From assembly GCA_014529385.2 (NCBI GenBank), contig CM043942.1, forward strand, positions 32,226,469 through 32,258,968: a stretch of DNA of 32,500 nt, given 5' to 3'. The notes under the pieces are model-generated. The model ran no database searches, was not told the origin of the DNA, and saw only the letters and a list, made by a program, of their open reading frames with translations. Origin of the DNA: Adiantum capillus-veneris. Its lineage: Eukaryota; Streptophyta; Polypodiopsida; Polypodiales; Pteridaceae. The number at the start of each line of letters is the position of its first letter. Position 1 is the first letter of the stretch. Both the position numbers and the translations under genes were made by a program. Shown piece by piece: positions 1-11,374 of this stretch.

Positions 1-100
1 CACATCGTCGTGCTAAGCAAAGGGAATTAAAGGCACTGAGTGTTATGTAGCAATGTGAGCTTTTCACAAAGAGAGCGAGCTCATGCTTACTTTCTTATAG

Positions 101-517
101 ACTCGCCCCCAATCATCTTATTTGATGGTGTTTGCAACTTGTGCAATAATGTTGTAAACATGGTCCTTCGCAATGATCCAAATGAGACTTTGCAATTTGC
201 CGCTCTACAAAGCCCTGTTGGACGAGCGCTACTTTGGACGTTCCCATGACGACATTTCTAGCATTGCGCTTGTGGAGAAAGACAAATCATACATAAAATT
301 AGAAGTTGTGTTGCGGATAACAAACTATCCACAAATACCTTTTCCTTTGATAGCAGGAATGTTGAACCCTTTTCTACTGGTCTTCAAGGATATAGTGTAT
401 GATACAATTGCGAACAATCGTTAAAACATATTTGGGCAAACAAGCGAATGTCTGACAGACACTTTGCATGCGCAAAATTTAATGAGCGATCAGCTGCATT
501 ATGTGTATATATTGTAA
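101..517 (+). pseudogene. DCC-family (DUF393) protein, exon remnant with frameshift and nonsense
   Basis: The translation from 101 contains IILFDGVCNLCN, the DxxCxxC signature of the DCC/DUF393 family, which is annotated as thiol-disulfide oxidoreductase-like. The conserved LQF(A)ALQSPVGRALL block follows. Around 231-245 the frame shifts by one base. The new frame continues with DDISSIALVEKDKSYIK and ends with IVYDTIANNR, which matches the family's C-terminal half. The codon after NNR is TAA (422-424), where the family usually has Tyr, and the same frame continues with IFGQTSECLTD, resembling the family's FGxxxECL ending. It finally stops at 515-517. A pyrimidine-rich tract ending in TATAG at 100 looks like a 3' splice site, so this is probably a genomic exon rather than a processed copy; upstream exons would lie outside the window. 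Two lesions argue for a pseudogene; a sequencing error could explain the frameshift but not easily both. Function is known only from family resemblance. Confidence 0.8.
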
Positions 518-549
518 ATTATGCAATATACAAAAATTATTTTTTCTCA

Positions 550-552
<3 letters not shown>

Positions 553-589
<37 letters not shown>

Positions 590-606
590 GAAGAAGAAGA
601 AGAAGA
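553..606. repeat. (AG)n-(AAG)n microsatellite
   Basis: An AG dinucleotide run from 553 to about 590 with one interruption passes into AAG trinucleotides to 606. Confidence 0.95.
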
Positions 607-873
607 AACACACATGAAGGGTCACACGTAGGCCAGAGACGATGAAGATGCAATATAAAAGGTTGTCATTATAATTGATAAGGGGAAGAGTCAAGACCAT
701 TCACTCCTTGCTCAATCTCATTTGATACTTAAATGATATAAGAATCTTCCTATGATAGCCATGTTTACATCTAACACCATGATCTATCACTATGATGTAC
801 ACATTATCATGAATGCCAAAAATAAGCTATAAGGAAAATATATGTAAATATGTTGGTGTGTGTGTGTATACAC

Positions 874-874
<1 letters not shown>

Positions 875-904
<30 letters not shown>
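875..904. repeat. (GA)15 microsatellite
   Basis: Uninterrupted AG/GA run directly after a short GT run at 855-867. Confidence 0.95.
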
Positions 905-907
<3 letters not shown>

Positions 908-1002
908 CTTTTATCATCCTTAGAGGTCAACTATGACATATGGGAGCAAAAGAAACATATCAAGGGTATGTGGACCTTATCATTAGTGATACTTAATTCT
1001 CT

Positions 1003-1115
<113 letters not shown>

Positions 1116-1349
1116 GTGCACATCTATAAGAATATTTGGTTTTTCTTATATATGGTGCCTCTAAATGTAGAGAAATTTAATAAGCAAGTTTTCATGCTTT
1201 TATAGCTTCAAGAATTCTTATGTGAAATTAAGTATTCCCAAAATGTACCAAGATTTGACAATGCTTTGTATGTTGTCCTCTTTGAGTGGTTGGTTTTGCT
1301 CGCTTTTTTGGTTTGCTTGACAAATCTTGCTAAGTCTTTGGAATTCCTC

Positions 1350-2290
1350 ACTAGACAGCAGTCAAAGTTTTTATTAAAAAATCATCATATGTACCAAAGT
1401 TTCAAATGCACAAGTGATAAGAAATCAACAAAGTTAACTGTTCATTCCATGGAAAGTTGGTGGAATATTCTTAGCTTTACAGGCCCTAAAGAGAAAGGGT
1501 CGGAGCCAAGTTTTAGGGACCATATTTGCCCGAAAGTGGGCAACATACTCCTGTTTCTTAATCTTGCAAAGTATGGCATTAATGGCAGCTACTTTTACAA
1601 GATCAGTGATGGTACTCATACATGACGTCAATCTAAACCATGGTGTCTCCTGAAGCACGCAGATAGGTAAGTCAAATAAGTGTACTATCATTAGAGAAAA
1701 AAGGGAACACTAGCAGTATAAGAACCCTTATAAGAATTTGTAGGCTTCCAGCAGAGTTTTATTGAAAAATAAGTATACTAGCTGAAAGCATATTCAGCAT
1801 ATATAGAGATCACCACACCTTGTAGCAAGTTAAGTGTCTCTAAACCACTATTATATCTTAGTATGATCACAATGAGACCTACGTATGCATCAGTATCAAA
1901 GACTAGCAGCAATAAGCCTAAACTACATATGCAATCATCATTCCAATTACCCAGCCAGCTATCAAAGGTTTCAAGAGTTTACCAACCAATCTTAACACCA
2001 AACCATAAGGTAAACACAATTTCAGCAACCTAGTTCTTGGCCAAAAGAACAGTGACTAGAGAGCATCCCTTTCTGCTCCACGGGTCCACAGTCGTGAATG
2101 GTTCACCGTCTCAGAGCCGCCTCCGCATCAGTATTGTCGGGTGGAGCCCAAACAAGCAAATATGTAATGTGCATCAGACAAACACGCCGCGAGAGCCCGG
2201 CATGGTAGAGAGTCCACATTGAATTAGAGTAGAAGTTCCTCAGTGTAAGTAAGAGTGGGATTTCATTAGCCAAACCCACCAAATGAGCAA

Positions 2291-2293
<3 letters not shown>
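1350..2293. repeat. Left long direct repeat, compact copy
   Basis: This segment recurs in the same orientation at 6345-8738 as three collinear blocks. Block 1, 1350-2046, matches 6345 to about 7035. Block 2, about 2048-2218, matches about 8010-8180. Block 3, about 2219-2293, matches 8661-8738. Relative to this copy the right copy has about 1.0 kb and 0.5 kb more between blocks. Both copies begin with ACTAGA(C/T)AGCA(G/A)TCAAAG and end with GAGCAACCAAGAG followed by simple repeats. The two copies enclose the minus-strand reverse transcriptase gene, so they could be its terminal direct repeats (LTR- or pseudo-LTR-like). The ends are not TG...CA, so a conventional LTR is not shown. Confidence 0.85.
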
Positions 2294-2379
<86 letters not shown>

Positions 2380-2402
2380 TGTGTGTGTGTGTGTGTGTGT
2401 GT
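2294..2402. repeat. Compound (AG)42-(GT)13 microsatellite
   Basis: Perfect AG run followed directly by GT. It lies exactly at the inner edge of the left long direct repeat. The right copy has only a short degenerate GT stretch at the same relative place (8738-8755). Confidence 0.95.
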
Positions 2403-2423
2403 ACGCCCACCCTTACCCAGGCA

Positions 2424-2457
2424 CATATCTAATGAGTCAATAGGCCCATTAGATATG
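2424..2457. other. Perfect 11-bp hairpin downstream of the reverse transcriptase gene
   Basis: CATATCTAATG (2424-2434) is the exact reverse complement of CATTAGATATG (2447-2457), with a 12-nt loop. It overlaps an alternative fold, GGCCCAT/ATGGGCC (2443-2461). On the minus strand it starts a few bases beyond the stop of the last reverse transcriptase segment, where a 3' end structure could lie. Its role is unknown. Confidence 0.6.
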
Positions 2458-2460
2458 GGC

Positions 2461-5400
2461 CTACTTCCTTAGTAGTAGTATAAGAAGTGTGACATCAAAC
2501 TTGGCCCTAGGCCATTCCTTTTTACCCAGAGCAAATGTTAAAGTTGAGATTAAGTCACTCTTATGAAAGCCATTTGCTTGAAATTTCCTAATGAGAGAAG
2601 AAATCTCCTTAAAGGCAGAAAAAACATTTGAGGATGCGTAGATAATAAGATGTAAAATACTCAAGCAAGTATTAACTGCAATTTTGAATGGTCTGTTACT
2701 TTTTTTCATAACAAACTCAAAGGCAGTGAGTCTTAAGTGATCTCGTTTCCAGAAAAATCTAGTAGAGAACTCACCTCTAGCTGGATTTAAAACAGATAAT
2801 TCAGAAGATAAATAGTTAACGCGTTTAGTAAAGAAGTTATCTTCAAAGGAGTCTTGTTCTAAAAAGGTGGTTTCAATCACTAGACATGGTGGATAGATAT
2901 CCATTACTGCTAGTGCAAAGCCTGGGTTATTAATACTCAAGATATCATCCATAAATCAATAAGTATGATTGAACCTTGTGAGTGTCTGTATTCCTTCCAT
3001 ATGAGAAGTTTTTTTCTAAGTATCCACTTATATTCAAAGTAGAGTAAGTATATGTTACACTAACATGAGAACAGGAAAAACCCATTGGGATCCCACACAT
3101 TTGTCGAAAACATTTGTTACCAAGTAAAATATAACAATGGTTAAGGACCCATTGAATACTTTCTTGACAATGAATCCGGTTCATGTGAGAAGGAGATGAT
3201 TTGTTTATTTTATTGATCCATTTGGAGGAGGTAACAAAGGAAAGGCCTACAAACCCTTCTTTGGCTTTGTGAGCAAAGGCTAGGTCTACAAGAGAATCTA
3301 ATACATTCATGAGACCAAATTCTCCAATAATTGGGATATTCTCGTAGCACTGAGTAATGTCAGCTGTAAAGACTGAGTAAACAAAGGAAGGGAGATTCAA
3401 GAAGACTTCCGTTGAGTTCCCAATCAACCACAAGGGATGTATTTTAATTCCAAAAAATCTTTTAACATCATCCCTCTTACATGCACAGATATTTTTCATC
3501 TCTTCGCATACCAAGCTAAGTCCTGCAGTGACATGATTAATGATATCAAAAAAGATGCAGTTAGATGCATCAAAAATCCAACGGAATTTGTTTTTATGAC
3601 TCTTAAATGTAGGAAATAGAATAGGCAGTTTGGTTGTTATCGCAGGATAGCCTAACTCAGATAGACTTTCCCAAGTTCTCTGTACAATAAGGTCTATATT
3701 TTCCCCAAGATATTGAAACTCAACCCCTTTGAGTCTGGCTTCAACTGCTTCAAGGGCAAGTTTTTTGCAAATAACCGATGCCGTATTAGAAGCCTTATCT
3801 AGCCCAACCACAAACCATTTAGCTTTCAGCCTATGAAAGGCAAGAGCTAAGTCAGAAGAGAGCCACGTAGACTCGTTTTGTAACCAGCCATCAGGAAGCC
3901 TTGATACAAGATTAGAGAAGACAAATGTTAAAGAGTTTTTTCTCTCAAGATGAGTTGATGACTCCATTTGGAGTTTACTGACCAAGTCGGCCAGACAGCC
4001 TTAAGTGCCTCTAAGGCAGTTTGAGGATTAAGTGGGTAAGGGGGGATATGGTTGAGTCCTTTAGAAATGAAGCCTCGTATAGTTCTATTTTCAATAATAG
4101 CAAGGTCAGTAGTGCAAACATGTTTACCAAGATTACCCAATTCCTTTGAAAATCCTTCCCATAAATGACAGTCATAAGTCATAGGCAATGTCTTCCTAAG
4201 AAACCCATTAGAATAGACATTCAGTAAATCTCCAACCTATCTTAACTTGATTCAAAAGATCCAAATTACCAAAAACTATCATAAAGCATTTGTTGAAGAT
4301 AAACCGAGGAGAGAAAAACTCCAGAATTTTCTTAGCAAAGAGACAATGAACATAAATTCCACCAAGAAAATCTTCTCTACTGGCGAGATGCGTCCTCCTA
4401 ACTCCATTACAAAGTACCTGCAATTATAAATCCAATAAGTGCTTGACCGGGTAACCTCTACCTCTCCCTCTGATAGCACTCCTAGCTTTCCCTCTTCCAC
4501 CATAGGACTCATCTGAGGATGAAGCAGGGGTCAAAAAAGAAGTGTAAGAGGATGTTGGTGATATAAGTGAGTTAGGCCTTTTCAGAGTAGGGGATTCCTT
4601 AGTATCAGTGTTAGGCTTTACTAATGCTAACAGTGTTTTCACACCCAGATAATTTCCATAAGTTGTAAGAAGGAGCCCTGGTTTTTCAGCTACTAACTCC
4701 TTAAGGAGAGATAACATAAGGTTACGAAACTGTTTAAAAGCCATTTGAGCCAGCACTAGCTCTTTAGCTACTGTATAAAATCCATTTGAGCGAGTCCTAT
4801 CTCTTTAGCTTGACCACCTAGCCAAGAGTAGAACAAGGAGACGTAATGAGAAAATGGATGTATCTGGGAACATTAGATCTAAGTTGTTAAGAGCATACCA
4901 TATAGCATGGTCAAACAAATTATACTCGATTCACACGAGGCTTTAGGATCCAAGAATCTACAAGCACATTTGATGTAGGGCATGTAGATGTTCCAGATGG
5001 ACTCTATATAATACTCATATTTTCTTTTTGAGAACGCCATCAAGCCTTTAGTTCAGACATATAGACCTGTGTTAGAACCACACTTTTTTCCATCAAGGAA
5101 TGTCATTGTAAATGGTGCTTTTATGATATCCCCTTTGTCAAGGCATTGAGTATAGACGAGGCTGGAAGGTTAGCCAAGAAGACCCAAGTCTCAAGGGAAA
5201 TGGGTGCAAGGAAACCTTTATTAGGGAGGGCCCACAGATGATGGTCTACCCCAAGAGACTCAATTTCAACCTATTTGGTAGGTAGAAATGGAAAACCCTT
5301 AGATACTTTAGGGACCATCTCCATAAGGGAGTTCTCACTGAGAGAGCACATTTCTTTTTGGAAAGCTTTGACAGCATCCAAGGCCAGGGGGTCCTTGCAA

Positions 5401-5822
5401 AAAAGACTGTTGGAGACTGTTTTAACCGGAACAGAAGGAGCAAAGACAAACCCAGGTGATAAACCACACAGCTTGCGTAGGTAGTTGACTAGCTCCGCAC
5501 CATCAGAGGAGAATTTGGCTAACTTTGCTTTATGTGCAAGAGTAAGAGCAGGGATGTGTTCAATCAATTCTGCAATTCCAACTACTTCATCTTTAGAGTT
5601 ATTCACAAGTTGTGCCAAAGTGTGGACACACTTGTCAAAAGACATAGTCTGGACCAAGGAGTTGGCCAAATCTACCGAGGCACCTGCAATTAGTTCAGAG
5701 GCATCCGGATCATGAATACACCTGAGGACCTGCAAGGAAGCTTTAGAAAGAGGCTCTGAAGGCAACTCTAGTCCTTGAGAAAGAGCTAAGCTCTGCAAGT
5801 GAAACATATGACAGTTAGACAT
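2461..5822 (-). pseudogene. Decayed reverse transcriptase gene, Penelope/TERT-like type
   Basis: Minus-strand coding region of more than 1,000 codons in several frames. The N-terminal part (5822-5271, starting MSNCHMFHLQ) has a TAG at 5271-5273, but the frame stays open past it for about 50 codons. A basic Arg/Gly patch (GRGKARSAIRGRGRG) lies near 4470. Segment 3985-2945 holds the RT core: WFVVGLDKAS (DK motif, cf. the DKG motif of Penelope-like RTs), LPILFPTFKSHKNKFRWI (finger), FTADITQCYENIPI (motif A, Asp at about 3360) and CGIPMGFSCS (motif B, about 3094-3074). Motif C, FMDDILSINN (2955-2926), is in another frame and just after a TGA at 2956-2958. A second nonsense (TAG in place of an expected Trp) and frameshifts separate B from C. 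The thumb-like segment contains SNRPFKIAVN and ends at 2461. Motifs A and C have no Ty1 or Ty3 flavour and no integrase or GIY-YIG domain is visible. RT identity is firm; assignment to Penelope/TERT-like is by motif style. Confidence 0.72.
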
Positions 5823-6344
5823 AAGGTCATTAAGGGAAAGAAATAGGTAGCCCCTTCATCCTTCAACACACCAGGTAGACCACAGAGGTCGTGTGAAGGA
5901 AGCCCCATCCTAAAGAAACTTTCCTAGGCCAAAAAGGTCCTAGAAACCAAACAGTAGGACAAAGTATAGTAACTCGGTCTTTGAATGGTCAAGAAACCAC
6001 TCTTGGTGTTAGGTTTGTGTGTGTTTCAATAACATAATAACATATACACCAGCAATCTTTGACAAGATACAAAAGACACTTAACTACTATGTCAGTGAAC
6101 AAGGTGTATAAATCCAATTCATAAAACAAAAAAGGTCCTATACAAAGTAGAAGACAGAACTAAGAGCCTCTTAGTAGGGTGAAGAAATGCAAGTCCGTCT
6201 TCTTCATCCAAAAAGCAAACATTGACAACGAGAGTTGAGAAGGTAACCCTCACCTGCATCCATAGGAACAATACAACACGTAGTTAGCATTGGGACCGTA
6301 TGCAGGTGATGTGTGGGTATCCCACATGTTATACATGTCACCCA
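5823..6344. other. Spacer between the RT gene and the right repeat; small hairpins
   Basis: The part next to 5822 still reads as fragmentary minus-strand coding (for example GVLKDEGATYFFP in a shifted frame), so the RT gene may begin further upstream. Just before the right repeat are two short hairpins: TGTGGG-TAT-CCCACA (6311-6325) and ACATG-TTATA-CATGT (about 6325-6339). Nothing else is recognised. Confidence 0.5.
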
Positions 6345-8738
6345 ACTAGATAGCAATCAAAGTTTTTATTAAAAAATCATCATATGTACCAAAGTTTCAA
6401 ATGCACAAGTGACAAGAAATCAACAAAGTTTAGTTGTTCATTCCATGGAAAGTTGGTGGAATATTCTTAGATTTACATGCCCTAAAGAGAAAGTGTCGGA
6501 GCCAAATTTTAGGGAACATCTTTGCCCGAAAGTGGGCAAATATTCCTGTTTCTTAATCTTGCAAAGTTTGACATTAATGGCAACTACTTTTACCGGATCA
6601 GTGATGGTACTCATACGTGTCGTCAATGTAAACATTGGTGTCTCCTGAAGCACGCAGATAAGTAAGTCAAATAAGTGTACTATCATTAGAGAACAAAGGG
6701 AACACCAGCAATATAAGCACCCTTATAAGAATTTGTGAATCTTCCAGCAGAGTTTTATTGAAAAATAAGTATACTAGTTGAAAGCATATTCAGCATATAT
6801 AGAGATCACCACACCTTGTAGCAAGTTAAGTGTCTCTAAACCACTATTATATCTTAGTATGATCACAATGAGACCTATGTATGCATCAGTATCAAAGACT
6901 AGCAGCAATAAGCCTAACTACATACGAAATTATCACTCCAATTACCCAGCAAGCTATCAAAGGTTTCAAGAGTTTACCAACCAATCTTAACACCAAACCA
7001 TAAGGTAAACAAAATTTCAACAGCCTAGCTCTTGGCCAAAAATACAAGTAAATAAGCCTAGCATATCAATACCATAAGCTTAGCACCTATATGTATATCT
7101 TATGATGCAAATATAACATAACAAATGTAAAAGAATTTATGTATGAAGTATTGCTACAACATCAAAGGAGGCCAAAGAGGCCAACAAACTAGCGAGTGGA
7201 ATTGAAAAACACTAGTAAAGAGCTCCTTTTAGTGTTTAAATCATAACAAAGGCATCATTCACAAGCCGATGCAGGAGAACAACCTAATAAGCCAATCATT
7301 GGTTAGTCACAGAGAACATAACACTAAGCAACAACACTTGCAAGATTTATAACCTTTCTAGGGACAACAAAGTATAACAACCACTATCCAGTATGTTCCA
7401 ATGTATCCACAATAAACCAGGTAGCAGCCAAAAAATCCAATCTGATGTGTTACCATACAACTTCCACTTGCATAAAAAAGATTGCCGTTGTTACAGTATT
7501 TACAAGGCTATAACCAAACCCTTCACCATCAAACTAGGCACCACACATCAGAGAATAGGATCAACCAATAGCCACCAAAGGCTAGATGGCAGTGAGAGAT
7601 TTTGGCAGCAGAACAATATTATATACTCATCCATACATCAATTAGACAGCTAGAGTTTATGAGAGAAATTCACGGCCATACAAAGCAGGTTATTTCCAAG
7701 CTAAAGTCCCATACAATATCAGAACAGTATGAGCAACCAAGAACCATGGCTTCATAATGACAGAACCAATTAGCATAGTCCTTTTAAGCCATAAAAGTAA
7801 AAAAGGTACATCTTCCATCAGATTCAGAACTTCAGCTACCTGAGATTGAGTTGGAGCTGATAACTCTACAATGGCATGCTTTTCCTTTCCTTTAGCCATT
7901 TTCTTATAACACAGTGAACCTTCTATCTATACCACAAGATACACACACAAGCAGATGCAAAGGTAGCAATGCTAAGTGAGTCTAAAGACTCACCAGTTAT
8001 ATAGAGGAAGACCATTCACTAGAGAGCATCCCTTTCTGCTCCACGGGTCCACAGTCGTGAATGGCTTGCCGTCTCAGAGCCGCCTCTGCATCAGTATTGT
8101 CGGGTGGAGCCCAAACAAGCAAATATGTAATGTGCATCAGACAAACACGCCGCGAGAGCCCGGCATGGTAGAGAGTCCACACCCAAATGCAAGTGGCCAC
8201 CAACCCTTTAGTGGCTAATAAAAACTTAAAAAGACCCCATCAAACCCAATAGAAGAAAGTATCTAATTTAAATGGTTGTGGCTGAGGGCATCCCAAATGG
8301 GCTGAGTACAAAGCATCAAGTAAGTAGGTTCAGTTTCAGAGTAGCCGAAATGAGAAAAGGCAGTCAAATTTACTCATACATCTTCCACATGGAATTCACC
8401 AAGACTATGTCAACAAAGGGTAGTTTTAACCATACTTAGATAAAGTGAACCTTTAGGTGGGAACTAGGGGTTTAGTAGCATTCAATGTTCCAAAGAGACC
8501 TTATTACAAATCAAATCAATCTTACCTCATTTACATGGGAAAGAAGCAAAACCAAAAGACTTAGACAGAACCAGAGGATGGTTTTTCCAAGGGAGGCTCT
8601 TTTAGGGGTCTAACTAGAGCATCAGAACCAATTGTAAGGAGACCAAGCATAGGTAGAATAGTTGAATTAGAGTAGAAGTGCCTCAGTGGAAGTAAGTGTG
8701 GGATTTCATTAGTCAAACCCACCAAATGAGCAACCAAG
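6345..8738. repeat. Right long direct repeat, extended copy
   Basis: Collinear with 1350-2293 but with extra DNA between blocks 1 and 2 (about 7036-8009) and between blocks 2 and 3 (about 8181-8660). The inter-block junctions do not follow consistent GT-AG rules on either strand, so the compact copy is not convincingly a spliced cDNA of this one. On the minus strand a 69-codon frame at 7899-7690 begins MAKGKEKHAIVELSAPTQ and looks mildly coding; I do not recognise it. If this is the terminal repeat of the RT element it is the 5' copy, since the RT gene reads leftwards. Confidence 0.85.
8010..8180. repeat. GC-rich block shared by both long repeats
   Basis: About 170 bp, clearly more GC-rich than its AT-rich surroundings and matching 2048-2218 at roughly 97%. 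The minus strand is open through the whole block here (VWAPPDNTDAEAALRR and on), but the left copy has a TGA in that frame. The plus strand is also open in both copies. It could be a captured exon or a promoter/5'-leader of the element; I cannot identify it. Confidence 0.6.
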
Positions 8739-9348
8739 AGTGTTTGTGTGTGTGGAGTAAAAACCATTAGGGAAAGAAAGGGGGGGGGGAGGGTAGCTGG
8801 AATCAGGCACAATGGCGGAGAGAAAGAAGGTAGGGTATGCCGCAAAAACGCGGCATACTTTTCCCTTCTTCCTTTTTTGGGTGACAGGCATTACCGCGCC
8901 TATTACCGTGGATATTACCATGTCCATTACCGCGATTATTGTCGTGCAACATTTATTCAAACGGATAAAAATATATCCGAGGTTGCAGGGGGGACGGAGG
9001 GGTACAAACCACCCCCTCTACCCTTAGATATCAATAATTTTATTTTTTAGCCTTTTGAGTTCTTTTATGAAAACTTTTAAATTTTTTATGAGTACTTTTT
9101 TTGTAGTACTTTTAGATGTTTTTAAGTGCATTTTTAAAGTACTTTTAGATATTTACGAGTAAAGAATTAACCCGTTTAGTGTGCACAATGATTGTACTTT
9201 ATTTTAAAAAACTTCTAGCACTCATTGCACTTTATTCTCTTTGAAATTATACTCATTTCTTTTTTTATTATAATATACAAATTTTTTAATTAACTGTTTA
9301 TTTTTTAGGGCATATATGGCTAAATAAAAAATTTGTCGCGTGTGTAGG
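8739..9348. other. No gene; G-run and AT-rich spacer
   Basis: Contains an uninterrupted G run around 8781-8789, a run of TTACCG-type near-repeats (8890-8935) and an AT-rich tract (9040-9300) with repeated TACTTTTAGAT. No CACTA terminus for the adjacent transposase gene was found here. Confidence 0.5.
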
Positions 9349-10777
9349 ACGTTGAATGGGATGAGCGTGGCCCCCTTGGAGGCCCTGAACGTGATCAATG
9401 GCGCAAGGAAAACTCCCTTGTCCTTGCAAAACAAGTGCAAAAGGGCAATCTCTTGCTTGAGGTGCATTGCATTGGAGCACGTGGAGAACGAAGGGCTTTG
9501 GCATCCTCGAAAAAGCGCTCGAAGAGATGAGAGCGCCACTCACCCCTCGCTTGAGGAGGTGTCCCATTGGTCTATGTTCGGTGGTGGTGCACCGGCATGC
9601 AAAGCCGAACAGCAGAGGCAAGAGCTATTGGACGAATTGGGTGCATCGCATGGTGATCCTCCCATTAGCTCTACTTCGACAATTCCTTTCCCCTCTCAGT
9701 CACACTTTGAGGCAGAGGATGAGCACATGTTCAACATGTGTGATGAGTTACTAGCTCATAAACACAGCGTGTGCGAGGAGGATTGCTATCCATGCACTCA
9801 ACGGGCAGCAGCAACGGAGGACAGATTGATGGCAAGTGCCTGAACATTTCTTTACGATAGTGCACAGTACTCGCTACTCCGAGCATCGTTGGAAGTCCTT
9901 AACTTACAAGCAAAATTTGGTTGGAGCAATGCAAGTGTCGATGCACTCCTTGGGTAAGTTTGGAATATGACTTTTTAACGTCTCTCTTGCTTTATGGTGC
10001 CGCCTCCTTGCACTTGTATTAATTCGCATGTTTGTTGTAGTTTGATGGGCAAAATGTTACCAAAAGATCACTACATGCCTCCAGATCGTTGGCAAGTTAG
10101 ATCGTATGTCACTGCACTTGAAATGGAGTATGAGCACATCCATGCGTGCGTCAATGATTGCATGCTATATCGCAATGATCACGCACATGCTACCTCATGT
10201 CCTATGTGCAAGGAAGCATGATACAAGACCAGAGTGAGCGGGACATGCCCACCTTGCAATGTATTGAGACATTTTCCTTTAATTCTTCGCATTCAACACA
10301 TGTTTAAAAGCAGGTCTACCGTGGAGCTTCTCACATGGCACGCCAACCACCGGTCAAATGATGGAATGATGCGTGTCCTTGCCGATTCACCTGCATGGAA
10401 GCACATCAAAACTCAATTGCCAGAGTTTGGGTTGGAGCCTCGACACTTGAGGCTTGGGTTAGCAAGTGATGGTGTCAACCCCTTCGGCACAAAGTCTACT
10501 TCATGGAGCACTTAGCATGTGGTGATTGTTGCCTACAATAATCCACCATGGGAGACAACCAAGAAGGGTAATATACTTCTTTCCTTGCTTGTGATAGGGA
10601 AGTACAAAGTGTCGAATATTGAAGTCTACCTCGAGCCCCTCATTGAGAAGTTGGAGGAGTTATGGAGAGGCATTCCTGTTGTAGATGTCTCACTTGCAAA
10701 GGGGGCGAGAGAAGCCATTGTGAGGGGAATCCTTATGTGAACTATGCACGACTATCTTGGGCTTGGAGAGAATTTTG

Positions 10778-10787
10778 GTATCTCCCT

Positions 10788-10885
<98 letters not shown>

Positions 10886-10932
10886 CTCTCCCTTTAGTTT
10901 TCTCTCTCTCTAACAATATGATATGTATGCAG
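10778..10932 (+). repeat. E1 intron carrying a (CT)n microsatellite
   Basis: A GT-AG intron whose exon junction (TTTTG / GGTTATCC) coincides in position and phase with the E2 intron at 17792-17870. It is 155 bp against 79 bp in E2, and most of the excess is an almost perfect CT run at about 10790-10879. Confidence 0.8.
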
Positions 10933-11082
10933 GGTTATCCACATCGGGTCACAATGCATGTCCTTCTTGTGGGCCATCATTGGTACCAGAGAGGCTCAAT
11001 GCCTTGTGCAAGGTAATATCCAAATAACCATCATTTCTTACCCCAAGTTCATAGCAAACACAAGGCTCCAACAAATGGGAAG

Positions 11083-11374
11083 ACACCTCTAAAGCTCACG
11101 ATGGCAAATTCGGAAACCATTTGGGAAGACCACTACAACAACAATCCATCTCCGTGTCCTCCACCAAAAGGTATGTCAAGGTATTCCATATTTTTAAGGC
11201 TTCCATATTGAAAGGACTTAAAAATACAACACCTCTAAAGCTCACGATGGCAAATTGGGAAACCATTTGGGAAGAGCACTACAAAAACAATCCATCTCCG
11301 TGTCCTCCACCAAAAGGTATGTCAAGGTATTCCATATTTTTAAGGCTTCCATATTGAAAGGACTTAAAAATAAA
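11083..11374 (+). repeat. 146-bp tandem duplication of transposase coding sequence
   Basis: Two adjacent units, 11083-11228 and 11229-11374, nearly identical, with the next eight bases (ACACCTCT) starting a third. Each unit encodes KLTMAN(S/W)ETIWE(D/E)HY and CPPPKGMSRYSIFLRLPYW. As 146 is not a multiple of 3, the duplication itself breaks the E1 frame. Confidence 0.92.

Noticed and set aside
8080-8125. Hammerhead-ribozyme-like CTGATGC...GAGAC on the minus strand of the GC-rich block (also at 2100-2150), attractive because Penelope-like elements carry hammerheads.
   Set aside because: The core needs CTGANGA and GAAA; here A9 is C and the second core is GAGAC in both copies, and no cleavage-site GTC pairs appropriately. 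Not supported.
8017-8214. CACTA...TAGTG pair bounding a possible 198-bp mini-CACTA.
   Set aside because: Flanking triplets differ (ATT and GCT), the inward sequences do not match, and the homologous left copy has GACTA.
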